From positions 1 to 64,000 of the forward strand of contig CAJYXO010000163.1 in assembly GCA_913778765.1 (NCBI GenBank): DNA of 64,000 nt. The letters are read 5' to 3'. The stretch's first letter is position 1; every line of letters begins with the position of its first letter. Source of the stretch: an uncultured Massilia sp. (GTDB taxonomy: Bacteria; Pseudomonadota; Gammaproteobacteria; Burkholderiales; Burkholderiaceae_D). The position numbers and the translations under genes are program-made. Positions 42,574 through 52,222 of this stretch are shown here, one piece after another. The notes below the pieces were generated by a model. That model made no database searches and was not told the DNA's origin. It worked only from the letters and a program-made list of their open reading frames with translations.

Positions 42574-45117
42574 ATGCGCCGCAAGCAGGAAACCGTGACA
42601 CCACCCGCCCGCACAGACCACGGCCTCGTGCGCGTGCGCGGCGCGCGCGAGCACAACCTGAAGAACGTCAGCGTCGAGCTGCCGCGCGACGCCCTGGTCG
42701 TGTTCACCGGCGTCTCCGGTTCGGGCAAATCCTCGCTGGCCTTCGGCACCCTGTACGCGGAGGCGCAGCGGCGCTACTTGGAATCGGTGTCGCCTTACGC
42801 GCGGCGGCTGTTCCACCAGATGCCGGTGCCGGAAGTCGACGAGATCGACGGCCTGCCGCCGGCGGTGGCCCTGCAGCAGCAGCGCGGCACGCCCACCGCG
42901 CGCTCTTCGGTCGGCAGCGTCAGCACGCTGTCGAATTCCCTGCGCATGCTGTATTCGCGCGCCGGCGACTATCCGCCCGGCCAGCCGCTGCTGTACGCCG
43001 AATCCTTCTCGCCGAATACCGCGGAAGGCGCCTGCCCGCAATGCTCGGGCCTGGGCCGCGTGTATGAAGCGACCGAAGCGTCGATGGTGCCGGACGACAC
43101 GCTCACCATTCGCGAGCGTGCGGTGGCCGCCTGGCCGCCGGCCTGGCACGGCCAGAACCTGCGCGACATCCTGGTCACCCTGGGCTTCGACGTCGACACG
43201 CCCTGGCGCGACTTGCCGAAGAAGGACCGCGACTGGATCCTGTTCACCGACGAGACCCCGACGGTGCCGGTCTACGCCGGCCTGACGCCGCAAGAGACCA
43301 GACGCGCCCTGAAACGCAAGGAAACGCCCAGCTACCAGGGCACCTTCACCGGCGCGCGGCGCTACGTGCTGCAGACCTTCGCCAATACGGAAAGCGCGAC
43401 CATGAAGAAGCGGGTGGCGCGCTACATGGTCAGTACCGAATGTCCGCTGTGCCGCGGCCGGCGCCTGCGCCAGGAAGCGCTGTCCGTGACCTTCGCCGGC
43501 CTCGACATCACCGAGATGTCGCGCCTGCCGCTCGAGCGCCTGGCCGGGCTGATGAAGCCTTTCGCCAAGGGCGAAGTGCCGGCCGGCACCGCCGCCGCCG
43601 AGCACCCTGAACAGCTGATCGTTACCAAACGCATCGCCGCCGACCTGTGCGCGCGCCTCGGCGTGCTGCTGGACCTGGGGCTGGGCTACCTGGCGCTGGA
43701 GCGCAGCACGCCGACCCTGTCGCCGGGCGAACTGCAGCGCCTGCGCCTGGCGACCCAGGTGCGTTCCAGCCTGTTCGGCGTGGTCTACGTGCTGGACGAG
43801 CCCTCGGCCGGCCTGCATCCGGCCGATACCGAGGCGCTGCTGGCGGCCCTCGACCAGTTGAAGGGCGCCGGCAACTCCCTGTTCGTGGTCGAGCACGCGC
43901 TCGACGTGATCCGCTGCGCCGACTGGATCGTCGACGTCGGCCCGCAGGCGGGCGAGGGCGGCGGCGAGATCTTATACAGCGGTCCGCCGGAAGGACTGAA
44001 GCAGGTCGCGGCTTCGCACACCCGCCGCTACCTGTTCGATGACATCGAGACCGCACCGCGCACCCTGCGCGAGCCGACCGGCTGGCTGAAGCTCGAAGGC
44101 GTCACCCGCAACAACCTGCACGCGCTGAAGGTGGACTTCCCGCTCGGCGTGATGAGCTGCGTGACCGGCGTCTCGGGCTCCGGCAAGTCGACCCTGGTGA
44201 GCCAGGTGCTGGTCGACCTGGTGACAAAAGCCCTGGGGCAGGGCGCGCCGCAGGAGGAGCCCGAGGAGGAGCCGGGCCTGGAGCAGGAGCCGGACATCGA
44301 CACCGAAGGCCAGATCGTGGCCGGCATGGCGGGCGTGAAGCGCCTGGTGCGCGTCGACCAGAAGCCGATCGGCCGCACCCCGCGCTCGAACCTGGCCACC
44401 TACACCGGCCTGTTCGACCAGGTGCGCAAGCTGTTCGCGGCGACCCCGGGCGCGAAGAAGAAGCGCTACGATGCCGGGCGCTTCTCGTTCAACGTCGCCA
44501 AGGGCCGCTGCGAGCACTGCGCCGGCGAAGGCTTCGTGATGGTCGAACTGCTGTTCCTGCCCAGCGTGTATGCGCCATGCCCGACCTGCGAGGGGGCGCG
44601 CTACAACGCCGACACCCTGAAGATCACCTACAAGGACAGGAACATCGCCGACGTGCTGCGCATGACGGTCGACGAGGCCCACGCCTTTTTCGAGGACCAG
44701 GAGGCGGTGGCGCGGCCGCTGCAGGTGCTGCGTGAAGTTGGCCTGGGCTACCTGCGGCTGGGGCAGAGCGCCACCGAGCTGTCGGGCGGCGAGGCGCAGC
44801 GGATCAAGCTGGCCACCGAGCTGCAGCGCGCCACCCGCGGCGGCGCCCTGTACGTACTGGACGAGCCGACCACCGGCCTGCACCCGCTCGACACCGACCG
44901 CCTGGTGGCCCAGCTCGACCGCCTGGTCGAGGCCGGCAACACCGTCATCATGGTCGAGCACACGATGCGGGTCGCCGCCGCCTGCGACTGGGTGGTCGAC
45001 ATCGGGCCGGGGGCGGGGGAGGCCGGCGGCACGGTGGTGGCGTCGGGCCCGCCAAAGCAGGTGGCGGGCAGCCGGAAAAGCCGAACCGCTCCCTATCTTG
45101 CCGGGTATTTACGATAA
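42574..45117 (+). CDS. UvrA2-type excinuclease ATPase
   Basis: An 847-residue double-ABC DNA-damage ATPase of the UvrA family. It has two Walker A motifs (GVSGSGKSS near 50 and GVSGSGKST near 535), signatures [14 protein letters not shown] and [15 protein letters not shown], and zinc motifs [25 protein letters not shown] and CPTCEGARY. It is about 100 residues shorter than UvrA. After [24 protein letters not shown] it goes straight to [19 protein letters not shown], so the UvrB-binding region and first zinc module of canonical UvrA seem to be absent. That is the UvrA2 pattern, linked to drug or DNA-adduct tolerance. CGGAGGGCAG precedes the ATG. Confidence 0.88.
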   Translation: MRRKQETVTPPARTDHGLVRVRGAREHNLKNVSVELPRDALVVFTGVSGSGKSSLAFGTLYAEAQRRYLESVSPYARRLFHQMPVPEVDEIDGLPPAVALQQQRGTPTARSSVGSVSTLSNSLRMLYSRAGDYPPGQPLLYAESFSPNTAEGACPQCSGLGRVYEATEASMVPDDTLTIRERAVAAWPPAWHGQNLRDILVTLGFDVDTPWRDLPKKDRDWILFTDETPTVPVYAGLTPQETRRALKRKETPSYQGTFTGARRYVLQTFANTESATMKKRVARYMVSTECPLCRGRRLRQEALSVTFAGLDITEMSRLPLERLAGLMKPFAKGEVPAGTAAAEHPEQLIVTKRIAADLCARLGVLLDLGLGYLALERSTPTLSPGELQRLRLATQVRSSLFGVVYVLDEPSAGLHPADTEALLAALDQLKGAGNSLFVVEHALDVIRCADWIVDVGPQAGEGGGEILYSGPPEGLKQVAASHTRRYLFDDIETAPRTLREPTGWLKLEGVTRNNLHALKVDFPLGVMSCVTGVSGSGKSTLVSQVLVDLVTKALGQGAPQEEPEEEPGLEQEPDIDTEGQIVAGMAGVKRLVRVDQKPIGRTPRSNLATYTGLFDQVRKLFAATPGAKKKRYDAGRFSFNVAKGRCEHCAGEGFVMVELLFLPSVYAPCPTCEGARYNADTLKITYKDRNIADVLRMTVDEAHAFFEDQEAVARPLQVLREVGLGYLRLGQSATELSGGEAQRIKLATELQRATRGGALYVLDEPTTGLHPLDTDRLVAQLDRLVEAGNTVIMVEHTMRVAAACDWVVDIGPGAGEAGGTVVASGPPKQVAGSRKSRTAPYLAGYLR

Positions 45118-45172
45118 TGGGCCGGTAAAAACAGGTTCAACAGAACACGCCGGATTTTGCCATTGCGTTACA

Positions 45173-45194
45173 CTTAGGATATTTTTTTCCTAAG
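45173..45194. promoter_or_regulatory. Inverted repeat upstream of the hybrid kinase
   Basis: CTTAGGA (45173-45179), 8 bases of mostly T, TCCTAAG (45188-45194), ending 15 bases before the start codon. It may be an operator or an mRNA hairpin that affects translation. Confidence 0.4.
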
Positions 45195-45209
45195 AGTTAG
45201 CGAATAAGC

Positions 45210-48200
45210 ATGACCGGATCGAGTATCGACAGCGGCCAGTTCCGGCGCATCCTGTCCCGTAACGTCGCCATGCCGCTGGGCATGGGCGTCCTCAGTGCGC
45301 TGGTCTTCGTCGGCATCATCGCCTATCTGATCAATGTGCTCAGCTGGGTCGACCATTCCCAGCGCGTGATTGGCAAGGCTAACGAAATCTCCAGCATGTC
45401 GGCCGACATGGAAGCCGGCATGCGCGGCTTCCTGCTGTCCGGCGAGGACCAGTTCATGGCGCCTTACCTGCAGGCCAAGGCGCGGATCGACGCCGAACTG
45501 ACCGGCTTGCGCGAGATGGTGACGGATAATCCAGCCCAGGTCGAACGGGTGCGCCGGGTCGCCGCCGCCCAGAAGGAATGGGAAAGGTTTGCCGAGGAGG
45601 CGATCAACCGCCGCACCAGGAACGAGGACGTCGTCGAGATGGTCAAGAGCGGGCGCGGCAAGCTGCTGACCGACGAAGTAAGGGCGCAATTCGACGGCTT
45701 CATCGGCAGCGAGGAAAGGCTGCTGCAAGAGCGCAACAGCTCCTCGCGCACGGTGATCGCCTGGTCGGTCGGCGCCTTCCTGCTGTTCAGCCTGACCGTG
45801 GCCGGCCTGCTGGCCCTGTTCGGCCGACGCGAACTGATGAAGCTGTCGGGCACGTATGGCGAGATACTGGCCCATGAAGCCGAACACAATGCCCTGCTGC
45901 GCCACCAGGACTGGCTGCGCAGCGGCCAGACCGAGCTGGCCACCAGGAGCGCCAACCTGCACGAGCTCGAGCCGCTGGCCGATGCGGTGCTCGACTTCCT
46001 GACGCCCTACCTGGGCGGCGTGGTGGCGGCGATGTACTCGCGCGCCGACGACGGCACCCTGACCCGTATCGGCGCCTACGGCTTCGCCCACAATGACAAG
46101 CATGCCAGGCTGATCCAGCCGACCGAATCGCTGGCCGCGCAAGCTGCCAACCAGAACCGCATCCTGACCCTGCGCGAACTGCCGCCCGACTACATCAAGG
46201 TCGGCTCCGGCCTGGGCGAAGCTGCGCCGCGCGAACTCCTGATCGCGCCGATCTCCAACCACGGCAAGATCAAGGGCGTGATCGAAGTCGGCTTCCTGCA
46301 TGCGGTGCGCGAGCGCGATACCGAATTCATGGAGCTGATCGGCCCGGCCGTGGGCGCGTCGGTCGCGTCGGTGATCTATCGCCAGCGCCTGCAGCTGGCG
46401 CTGGAAGAGCAGCAGGCCATGAACGAGGAACTGCAGGTCCAGCAGGAGGAGCTGCGCACCGCCAACGAGGAACTGGAAGAGCAGTCGCGCGCGCTCGAGG
46501 AATCGCAGACGGCGCTGGAAAACCAGCAGGCCGAACTGGAGCAGACCAACGAGCAGCTAGCCGAGCAGGCCGCCAACCTCGACCTGAAGAACACGGCCCT
46601 GACCACGGCCCAGGACCAGCTGCGCGAGCGCGCGCTGGAACTGGAGCGCGCCAGCCGCTACAAGTCGGAATTCCTGGCGAACATGTCGCACGAGCTCAGG
46701 ACGCCACTGAACAGCTCGCTGATCCTGGCCAAGCTGCTGTCGGACAACGCCGCCGGCAACCTGAATGAAGAGCAGGTGCGCTTCGCCCAGACCATCTATT
46801 CGGCCGGCAACGACCTGCTGAACCTGATCAACGACATCCTCGACATCTCCAAGGTCGAGGCCGGCAAGCTGGAACTGGTGCCGGAAGAGCTGCCGCTGCG
46901 CCGTGTGATCGAGGGCCTGGCGCGCACTTTCGAACCGCTGGCCAAGCAGAAACAGCTGGAATTCTCGCTGACGGTCGAGCCGAGCGTGCCGATGGCCATC
47001 CATACCGACCGCCAGCGCCTCGAGCAGATCCTGAAGAACCTGCTGTCGAACGCCGTGAAGTTCACCGACAGCGGCCGCGTCGGCCTGACGGTCAGCGCGA
47101 ATGCCGAGGGCTGGGTCCAGTTCAAGGTGCAGGATTCGGGCATCGGCATCGCCCCGGACCAGCAGGACAAGATCTTCGACGCCTTCCACCAGGCCGACGG
47201 CTCGACCGCCCGCAAATACGGCGGCACCGGCCTGGGCCTGTCGATTTCGCGCGACCTGACCAGCCTGCTGGGCGGCACCCTGACCCTGGCCAGCACCCTG
47301 GGCGAGGGCAGCACCTTCACCCTCAGCCTGCCGCGCAACGGCGCCGTCGCCGCGACCCCGCCGGCGCCGCAGCTGGTGCACGCCGCGCCGCCGGTGCGTG
47401 CCGCGGCGCCGGCTGCCGTCACGGAAGAGCCGGAGGAAACCGCGCCGGCCGGCCCGCGCTTCGAGGACGACCGCGCCGAGGCAGCTTCCGGCCGCCGCAC
47501 CGCGCTGGTGATCGAGGACGAACCGGAGTTCGCGCGCATCCTGTACGGCTTGGCGCGCGACATGGAATTCCGCTGCCTGGTCGCGCTGACGGCCGGGGAG
47601 GGCCTGGAACTGGCCGCCTCCGAGAATCCGGACGCGATCCTGCTCGACATGCGCCTGCCGGACCGTTCCGGCCTGTCGGTGCTGCAGCAGCTCAAGGAAA
47701 ACCCGTCTACCCGCCACATTCCGGTGCACGTGGTCTCGAGCCAGGAAAACGGCGGCGAGGCCCTGCACCTGGGCGCGATCGGCTATGCGCTGAAGCCCAC
47801 TTCGCGCGAGCAGCTCGAAGACGTGTTCCGCAAGCTGAAAGAGAAATCGTCGCAGCAGGTCAAGCGCGTGCTGCTGGTCGAAGACGACGAACGCCAGCGC
47901 GAAAGCGTGGTCCAGCTGATCTCCGACGCCGATGTCGAGATCGCCGCCGTCGGTTCCGGCGAGGAGGCGCTGCACCTGTTGCGCACCCAGATTTTCGACT
48001 GCATGATCATCGACCTGAAGCTGCCCGACATGCAGGGCAACGAATTGCTGAAGGCGATGTCGCTGGAAGAGCTGTGCTCCTTCCCGCCGGTGATCGTCTA
48101 CACGGGCCGCAACCTGACGCGCGAGGAAGAAGCGGAACTGCTGAAATATTCGCGCTCGATTATCATCAAGGGCGCGCGCTCGCCGGAACGCCTGCTGGAC

Positions 48201-48677
48201 GAAGTGACGCTGTTCCTGCACAAGGTCGAATCGCAGCTGTCGTCCGAGCGCCAGACCATGCTGAAGAGCGTGCGCGGGCGCGACCGTGTGTTCGAAGGCC
48301 GGACCATCCTGCTGGTGGACGACGACGTGCGCAACGTGTTCGCACTGACCAGCGCGCTGGAGCAGCGCGGCGCGCACGTGGAAGTGGGCCGCAACGGCTT
48401 CGAAGCCCTTGCCAAGCTCGACGAAGTGGACGCGATCGACCTGGTGCTGATGGACGTCATGATGCCGGGCATGGACGGACTGGAAGCGACGCGCAGGATC
48501 CGCCAGGACCCGCGCTTCGCGCGCCTGCCGATCATCGCGATCACCGCCAAGGCGATGAAAGATGATCAGGAGCAATGCCTGGCGGCCGGCGCCAACGATT
48601 ACCTGGCCAAGCCGATCGACCTGACCCGCCTGTACTCGCTGCTGCGGGTATGGATGCCGACCCTGGAGCGCATTTGA
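45210..48677 (+). CDS. CHASE3-GAF hybrid histidine kinase with three receiver domains
   Basis: An 1155-residue inner-membrane sensor kinase. Order: membrane segment (about 18-42), CHASE3 periplasmic sensor (about 45-180), membrane segment (about 183-205), GAF (about 240-395), a long coiled coil of Glu/Gln heptads (about 395-480), HisKA with the phospho-His in FLANMSHELRTPLN (about 492), HATPase (about 600-715). Three receivers follow, with phospho-Asp near 812 (LLDMRLPD), 933 (IIDLKLPD) and 1081 (LMDVMMPG). It heads an operon with CheR, CheB and a receiver-kinase. The output is unknown; such sets often control biofilm or stress responses. Confidence 0.9.
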   Translation: MTGSSIDSGQFRRILSRNVAMPLGMGVLSALVFVGIIAYLINVLSWVDHSQRVIGKANEISSMSADMEAGMRGFLLSGEDQFMAPYLQAKARIDAELTGLREMVTDNPAQVERVRRVAAAQKEWERFAEEAINRRTRNEDVVEMVKSGRGKLLTDEVRAQFDGFIGSEERLLQERNSSSRTVIAWSVGAFLLFSLTVAGLLALFGRRELMKLSGTYGEILAHEAEHNALLRHQDWLRSGQTELATRSANLHELEPLADAVLDFLTPYLGGVVAAMYSRADDGTLTRIGAYGFAHNDKHARLIQPTESLAAQAANQNRILTLRELPPDYIKVGSGLGEAAPRELLIAPISNHGKIKGVIEVGFLHAVRERDTEFMELIGPAVGASVASVIYRQRLQLALEEQQAMNEELQVQQEELRTANEELEEQSRALEESQTALENQQAELEQTNEQLAEQAANLDLKNTALTTAQDQLRERALELERASRYKSEFLANMSHELRTPLNSSLILAKLLSDNAAGNLNEEQVRFAQTIYSAGNDLLNLINDILDISKVEAGKLELVPEELPLRRVIEGLARTFEPLAKQKQLEFSLTVEPSVPMAIHTDRQRLEQILKNLLSNAVKFTDSGRVGLTVSANAEGWVQFKVQDSGIGIAPDQQDKIFDAFHQADGSTARKYGGTGLGLSISRDLTSLLGGTLTLASTLGEGSTFTLSLPRNGAVAATPPAPQLVHAAPPVRAAAPAAVTEEPEETAPAGPRFEDDRAEAASGRRTALVIEDEPEFARILYGLARDMEFRCLVALTAGEGLELAASENPDAILLDMRLPDRSGLSVLQQLKENPSTRHIPVHVVSSQENGGEALHLGAIGYALKPTSREQLEDVFRKLKEKSSQQVKRVLLVEDDERQRESVVQLISDADVEIAAVGSGEEALHLLRTQIFDCMIIDLKLPDMQGNELLKAMSLEELCSFPPVIVYTGRNLTREEEAELLKYSRSIIIKGARSPERLLDEVTLFLHKVESQLSSERQTMLKSVRGRDRVFEGRTILLVDDDVRNVFALTSALEQRGAHVEVGRNGFEALAKLDEVDAIDLVLMDVMMPGMDGLEATRRIRQDPRFARLPIIAITAKAMKDDQEQCLAAGANDYLAKPIDLTRLYSLLRVWMPTLERI

Positions 48678-48685
48678 CGAAGCCT

Positions 48686-49516
48686 ATGAAGCATCCTCCG
48701 AGCGACATCGACATCGAACTGCGGATGCTGGTCGAAGCTGTCTACCTCAAGTACAACTACGACTTCCGCGACTACACCGGCGCTTCGCAAAAGCGCCGCG
48801 TGCTGGCCGCCATGCGGGTGATGGAATGCGAAACCGTGTCCGCCCTGCAGGCCAGGGTGATGCATGAGCCGAGCGCCTTCGCCCAGCTGCTGCAGTTCCT
48901 GACCATCCCGGTGACGGAAATGTTCCGCGACCCGGACTATTATCTGGCGCTGCGCCAGCAGGTGGTCCCTTTCCTGAAGACTTACCCGTCGCTGAAGATC
49001 TGGGTGGCCGGCTGCAGCACCGGCGAGGAAGTGTATTCGCTGGCGATCCTGCTGAAGGAAGAGGGCCTGCTCGAACGCAGCCTGATCTACGCCACCGACA
49101 TCAATCCGGAGTCGCTGGAGTCGGCGCGGCGCGGCGTGATGCCGCTCGAGCGCATGCGCCTGTACACCGAGAACTACCAGAAGGCCGGCGGCCTGCATGC
49201 CTTTTCCGACTATTACACGGCGGCGTACGGCGGCGCGCTGTTCGAGCGTTCGCTGGTGGAAAACGTCACCTTCGCCGACCACAGCCTGGCCACCGACAGC
49301 GTGTTCGCCGAAACGCATTTCATCAGCTGCCGCAACGTGATGATCTACTTCAACCGGCGCCTGCAGAACCGGGTGCTGGGCCTGTTCCACGAATCGCTGG
49401 TGCACCGCGGTTTCCTGGGCCTGGGCAGCAAGGAAAGCATCGACTTTTCCAGCTACGCCCAGCGCTTCGAACCGCTGGCCAAGCGCGAACGCATCTTCCG
49501 CAAGGTGGGTCCGTAA
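48686..49516 (+). CDS. CheR-type protein-glutamate methyltransferase
   Basis: A 276-residue SAM-dependent methyltransferase that would methylate receptor glutamates. It has the CheR N-terminal domain (TGASQKRRVLAAMRVM) and the SAM motif WVAGCSTGEEVYSLAI (about 108-123), plus SCRNVMIYF. The start at 48686 (MKHPPSDID) fits family length; upstream in-frame codons lie inside the kinase gene. It is coupled to cheB, whose ATG overlaps its stop. In this operon it may act on the hybrid kinase or a signalling partner rather than on a classical receptor. Confidence 0.9.
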   Translation: MKHPPSDIDIELRMLVEAVYLKYNYDFRDYTGASQKRRVLAAMRVMECETVSALQARVMHEPSAFAQLLQFLTIPVTEMFRDPDYYLALRQQVVPFLKTYPSLKIWVAGCSTGEEVYSLAILLKEEGLLERSLIYATDINPESLESARRGVMPLERMRLYTENYQKAGGLHAFSDYYTAAYGGALFERSLVENVTFADHSLATDSVFAETHFISCRNVMIYFNRRLQNRVLGLFHESLVHRGFLGLGSKESIDFSSYAQRFEPLAKRERIFRKVGP

Positions 49517-50127
49517 TGAACGTGGATCTGCAAGCGCTGCTTTCCGGCCGCCGCGTCGAAGCGGTGGTGATCGGCGCGTCCGCCGGCGGGGTCGAGGCCC
49601 TGAGCACGCTGCTGCCGTCGCTGCCGGCGGCTTATGGCCTGCCGGTGGTCTGCATGCTGCACCTGCCGGGCGACCGCGAGAGCCGGCTGGCCGAGCTGTT
49701 CGCCGAGCGCCTGCCGCTGCGCGTGAAGGAAGCGTCCGACAAGGAGCCGATCGAGCCGGGCACCGTCTACTTTGCCGGTTCCGGCTACCACCTGTCGGTG
49801 GAGCAGGACTTCACTTTTTCGCTGAGCTGCGAGCCGCCCGTGCACTTCGCGCGCCCGGCCATCGACGTGTTGATGGAGTCGAGCGCCGATGCCTACGGCG
49901 CCGGCCTGGTGGGCATCCTGCTGACCGGCGCGAATCACGACGGCGCCGACGGTATGGCTTATATTCATGCCTGCGGCGGCCTGACCGTCGTGCAGGACCC
50001 CGAGGATGCGCAAGTGGCGACCATGCCGCAAAGCGCCATCGACCGTTTTTCCCCGCACCTGATCCTGCCACTGGCCCGCATCGGGGCGCTGCTGCCGATG
50101 CTGGAGACCCGCACTCATGAGCACTAA
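49516..50127 (+). CDS. CheB-type methylesterase, catalytic domain only
   Basis: A 203-residue protein-glutamate methylesterase. It has the catalytic Ser in VIGASAGGVEAL (about 17), a His in MLHLPGDRES (about 46) and the Asp in LLTGANHDGADGM (about 140). It lacks the N-terminal receiver domain of classical CheB, so its control must come from elsewhere, perhaps the receiver-kinase encoded next. Its start codon overlaps the cheR stop (TAATG). Confidence 0.9.
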   Translation: MNVDLQALLSGRRVEAVVIGASAGGVEALSTLLPSLPAAYGLPVVCMLHLPGDRESRLAELFAERLPLRVKEASDKEPIEPGTVYFAGSGYHLSVEQDFTFSLSCEPPVHFARPAIDVLMESSADAYGAGLVGILLTGANHDGADGMAYIHACGGLTVVQDPEDAQVATMPQSAIDRFSPHLILPLARIGALLPMLETRTHEH

Positions 50128-51349
50128 TGATCCAAGCAAACTGCTGATCGTCGACGACCTGCCGGAAAACCTGCGCGCGCTGGACGCCCTGATCCGCGAC
50201 GATAAGCGCCAGGTCTTCCAGGCCAGCTCCGGCGAGGAAGCGCTGACCCTGATGCTCGAGCACGAGTTCGCACTGGCGATCCTGGACGTGCAGATGCCCG
50301 GCATGGACGGCTTCGAACTGGCCGAACTGATGCGCGGCACCGAGCGCACCCGCAACATCCCGATCGTGTTCGTGTCGGCCGCCGGACGCGAGCTGAACTA
50401 CGCGTTCAAGGGCTACGAGCAGGGCGCGGTCGACTTCCTGTACAAGCCGCTGGATCCGGACGCGGTGCGCAGCAAGGTCAACGTTTTCGTTACCCTGGAC
50501 CAGCAGCGCCGCGAGATGCGGCGCCAGATGGAGGCGCTGGAGCGCAGCCGGCGCGAGCAGGAAATCCTGCTGCGCGAACTGAACAAGACCCAGGAAGAGC
50601 TACAGCGCTCGCTGCGCATGCGCGACGATTTCATGTCGCTGGTGGCGCACGAGCTGCGCACGCCCTTGAATACGCTGTTCCTGGAAACCCAGATGCGCAG
50701 CCTGCAGCTCAAGCGCGGGAACCTGCCTGCCTTCAATCCCGAGCAGATGGGCAACATGATCAAGCGCGACGAGCGTCAGATCAAGGCCATGATCCGCCTG
50801 ATCGACGATATGCTCGACGTCTCGCGCATGAAGAGCGGCACGCTGTCGATCCGTCCGGGCAAGGTTGAACTGATGGGCCTGCTGGAGCGGGTGGTGAGCG
50901 ACCTGTCGCTGCAGGCGGCCGCCGCCAATTCCACCCTGCAGCTGGCAATCCATGCGCCGGTGGAAGGCGTATGGGACGAGTTCCGTATCGAGCAGGTGAT
51001 CGTCAACCTGCTGACCAATGCGCTGCGCTACGGCGGCGGCGGGCAGGTCGACATCGCCGTCCAGCGGGTGGCGGATGCATCCTGCGGAAGCCGGGTCCGC
51101 ATCGACGTGCGCGACCACGGCAAGGGCATCGCCCCGGACTTCATCGAGCGCATCTTCGAGCCCTACGAACGCGGCGCCAAGGCCGGCGAGCCGAAAGGCC
51201 TGGGCCTGGGTCTCTACATCTCGCGCCAGCTGGCGACCTCGCATGGCGGCGAGCTGACCGTGCAGAGCGTGCCGGGGCAGGGGGCGACTTTCAGCCTGCT
51301 GCTGCCGTGTGTCGAGCTTGCCGTGCCGGCGCCGGCCGTGTCTGCCTGA
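50117..51349 (+). CDS. Receiver-histidine kinase (REC-HisKA-HATPase)
   Basis: A 410-residue soluble kinase with an N-terminal receiver (about 5-125; phospho-Asp near 57 in AILDVQMPGMDG), a coiled linker, HisKA (phospho-His near 177 in LVAHELRTPLN) and HATPase (about 285-400, with GLGLGLYISRQLA). It could receive phosphate from the upstream hybrid kinase's receivers or pass it back. It overlaps cheB by 11 bases, so all four genes of the operon are translationally linked. Confidence 0.88.
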   Translation: MSTNDPSKLLIVDDLPENLRALDALIRDDKRQVFQASSGEEALTLMLEHEFALAILDVQMPGMDGFELAELMRGTERTRNIPIVFVSAAGRELNYAFKGYEQGAVDFLYKPLDPDAVRSKVNVFVTLDQQRREMRRQMEALERSRREQEILLRELNKTQEELQRSLRMRDDFMSLVAHELRTPLNTLFLETQMRSLQLKRGNLPAFNPEQMGNMIKRDERQIKAMIRLIDDMLDVSRMKSGTLSIRPGKVELMGLLERVVSDLSLQAAAANSTLQLAIHAPVEGVWDEFRIEQVIVNLLTNALRYGGGGQVDIAVQRVADASCGSRVRIDVRDHGKGIAPDFIERIFEPYERGAKAGEPKGLGLGLYISRQLATSHGGELTVQSVPGQGATFSLLLPCVELAVPAPAVSA

Positions 51350-51375
51350 ATCCCACGTCGTTCCCGCCTCTTCCC

Positions 51376-51463
51376 CGTCGTCCCCGCGAAGGCGGGGACC
51401 CAAGTATGCAAGCACTGACAAAACGCACGCAGAACTTGGGCCCCGCCTGCGCGGGGGTGACGG
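51376..51463. repeat. Inverted pair of REP-like elements (copies C and D)
   Basis: Copy C (51376-51404, GTCCCCGCgaagGCGGGGAC then CCAAG) and copy D (51435-51463, CTTGGGCCCCGCctgcGCGGGGGTGACGG) face each other about 30 bases apart and could fold into one long stem. They are GC-richer variants of copies A and B. They lie between the signalling operon and the ahpC promoter and may also protect or end the upstream mRNA. Confidence 0.8.
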
Positions 51464-51485
51464 CATCCACGCCAGCGTCGACTCG

Positions 51486-51522
51486 ATAGGAAAAATCAAT
51501 TGATGAAATCCGTTCAATCAAT
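51486..51522 (+). promoter_or_regulatory. Predicted OxyR-binding site of ahpC
   Basis: The tetranucleotides ATAG-N7-CAAT-N7-ATCC-N7-CAAT match the OxyR pattern ATAG-N7-CTAT-N7-ATAG-N7-CTAT at 12 of 16 bases with exact helical spacing. The site ends right before the expected -35 position of the ahpC promoter, as OxyR-activated promoters do. The region also holds a 10-bp palindrome ATCAATTGAT (51495-51504). Confidence 0.55.
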
Positions 51523-51545
51523 TTCCCATTCAACAGTGCGCGGGG

Positions 51546-51551
51546 TATAGT
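51546..51551 (+). promoter_or_regulatory. -10 box of ahpC
   Basis: TATAGT, about 40 bases before the ATG. The -35 region (TTCCCA, 51523-51528, 17-base spacing) is poor, consistent with an activator-dependent promoter. Confidence 0.5.
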
Positions 51552-51591
51552 ACTCACCTAACGTTTTTTTAACCCCGAAAGAGGAGTTTTC

Positions 51592-52155
51592 ATGTCCATC
51601 ATCAACACCGAGATCAAACCGTTCAAGGCAACCGCTTTCCACGATGGCAAGTTCGTCGACCTGACCGAAGCCGACTTCAAAGGCACCTGGTCGGTCCTGA
51701 TGTTCTACCCGGCGGACTTCACTTTCGTCTGCCCGACCGAACTGGAAGACCTGGCTGCTTTCCAGCCGGAATTCGCGAAGATGGGCGTGAAGGTGTACGG
51801 CGTCTCGACCGACAGCCATTTTGCCCACAAGGCATGGCACGACACCTCGGAAGCCATCAAGAAAGTGAACTACCCGCTGATCGGCGACCCGACCGGCACC
51901 CTGTCGCGTAACTTCGAAGTCATGATCGAAGAAGAAGGCATGGCCCTGCGCGGCACCTTCGTGATCAATCCGGAAGGCCAGATCAAAGTGATGGAAGTGC
52001 ACGACAACGGCATCGGCCGCGACGCATCGGAACTGATGCGCAAGGTCAAGGCTGCCCAGTACGTCGCATCGCACCCGGGCGAAGTCTGCCCGGCCAAGTG
52101 GAGCGAAGGCGCCGAAACCCTGAAGCCGTCGCTGGACCTGGTCGGCAAGATCTAA
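51592..52155 (+). CDS. ahpC: Alkyl hydroperoxide reductase C (typical 2-Cys peroxiredoxin)
   Basis: Reduces hydrogen peroxide and organic peroxides; 187 residues, the normal AhpC length. The peroxidatic Cys is in [17 protein letters not shown] (about 48), and the resolving Cys in [10 protein letters not shown] (about 167). The partner reductase ahpF follows after a 220-base gap with a strong hairpin. AAAGAGGAG stands 5 bases before the ATG. Confidence 0.96.
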   Translation: MSIINTEIKPFKATAFHDGKFVDLTEADFKGTWSVLMFYPADFTFVCPTELEDLAAFQPEFAKMGVKVYGVSTDSHFAHKAWHDTSEAIKKVNYPLIGDPTGTLSRNFEVMIEEEGMALRGTFVINPEGQIKVMEVHDNGIGRDASELMRKVKAAQYVASHPGEVCPAKWSEGAETLKPSLDLVGKI

Positions 52156-52196
52156 GGCAACACCGCAGTATCAGCAGTACGGGAGCACCGACCGCC

Positions 52197-52222
52197 GGGG
52201 GGCGGGCGGCGCTCCGCCCCCC
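52197..52222 (+). promoter_or_regulatory. GC hairpin between ahpC and ahpF
   Basis: GGGGGGCGG (52197-52205), 8-base loop, CCGCCCCCC (52214-52222): a perfect 9-bp stem without a T run. It probably stabilises the ahpC mRNA or lowers read-through, so that the abundant peroxiredoxin is made in excess over AhpF. Confidence 0.55.
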
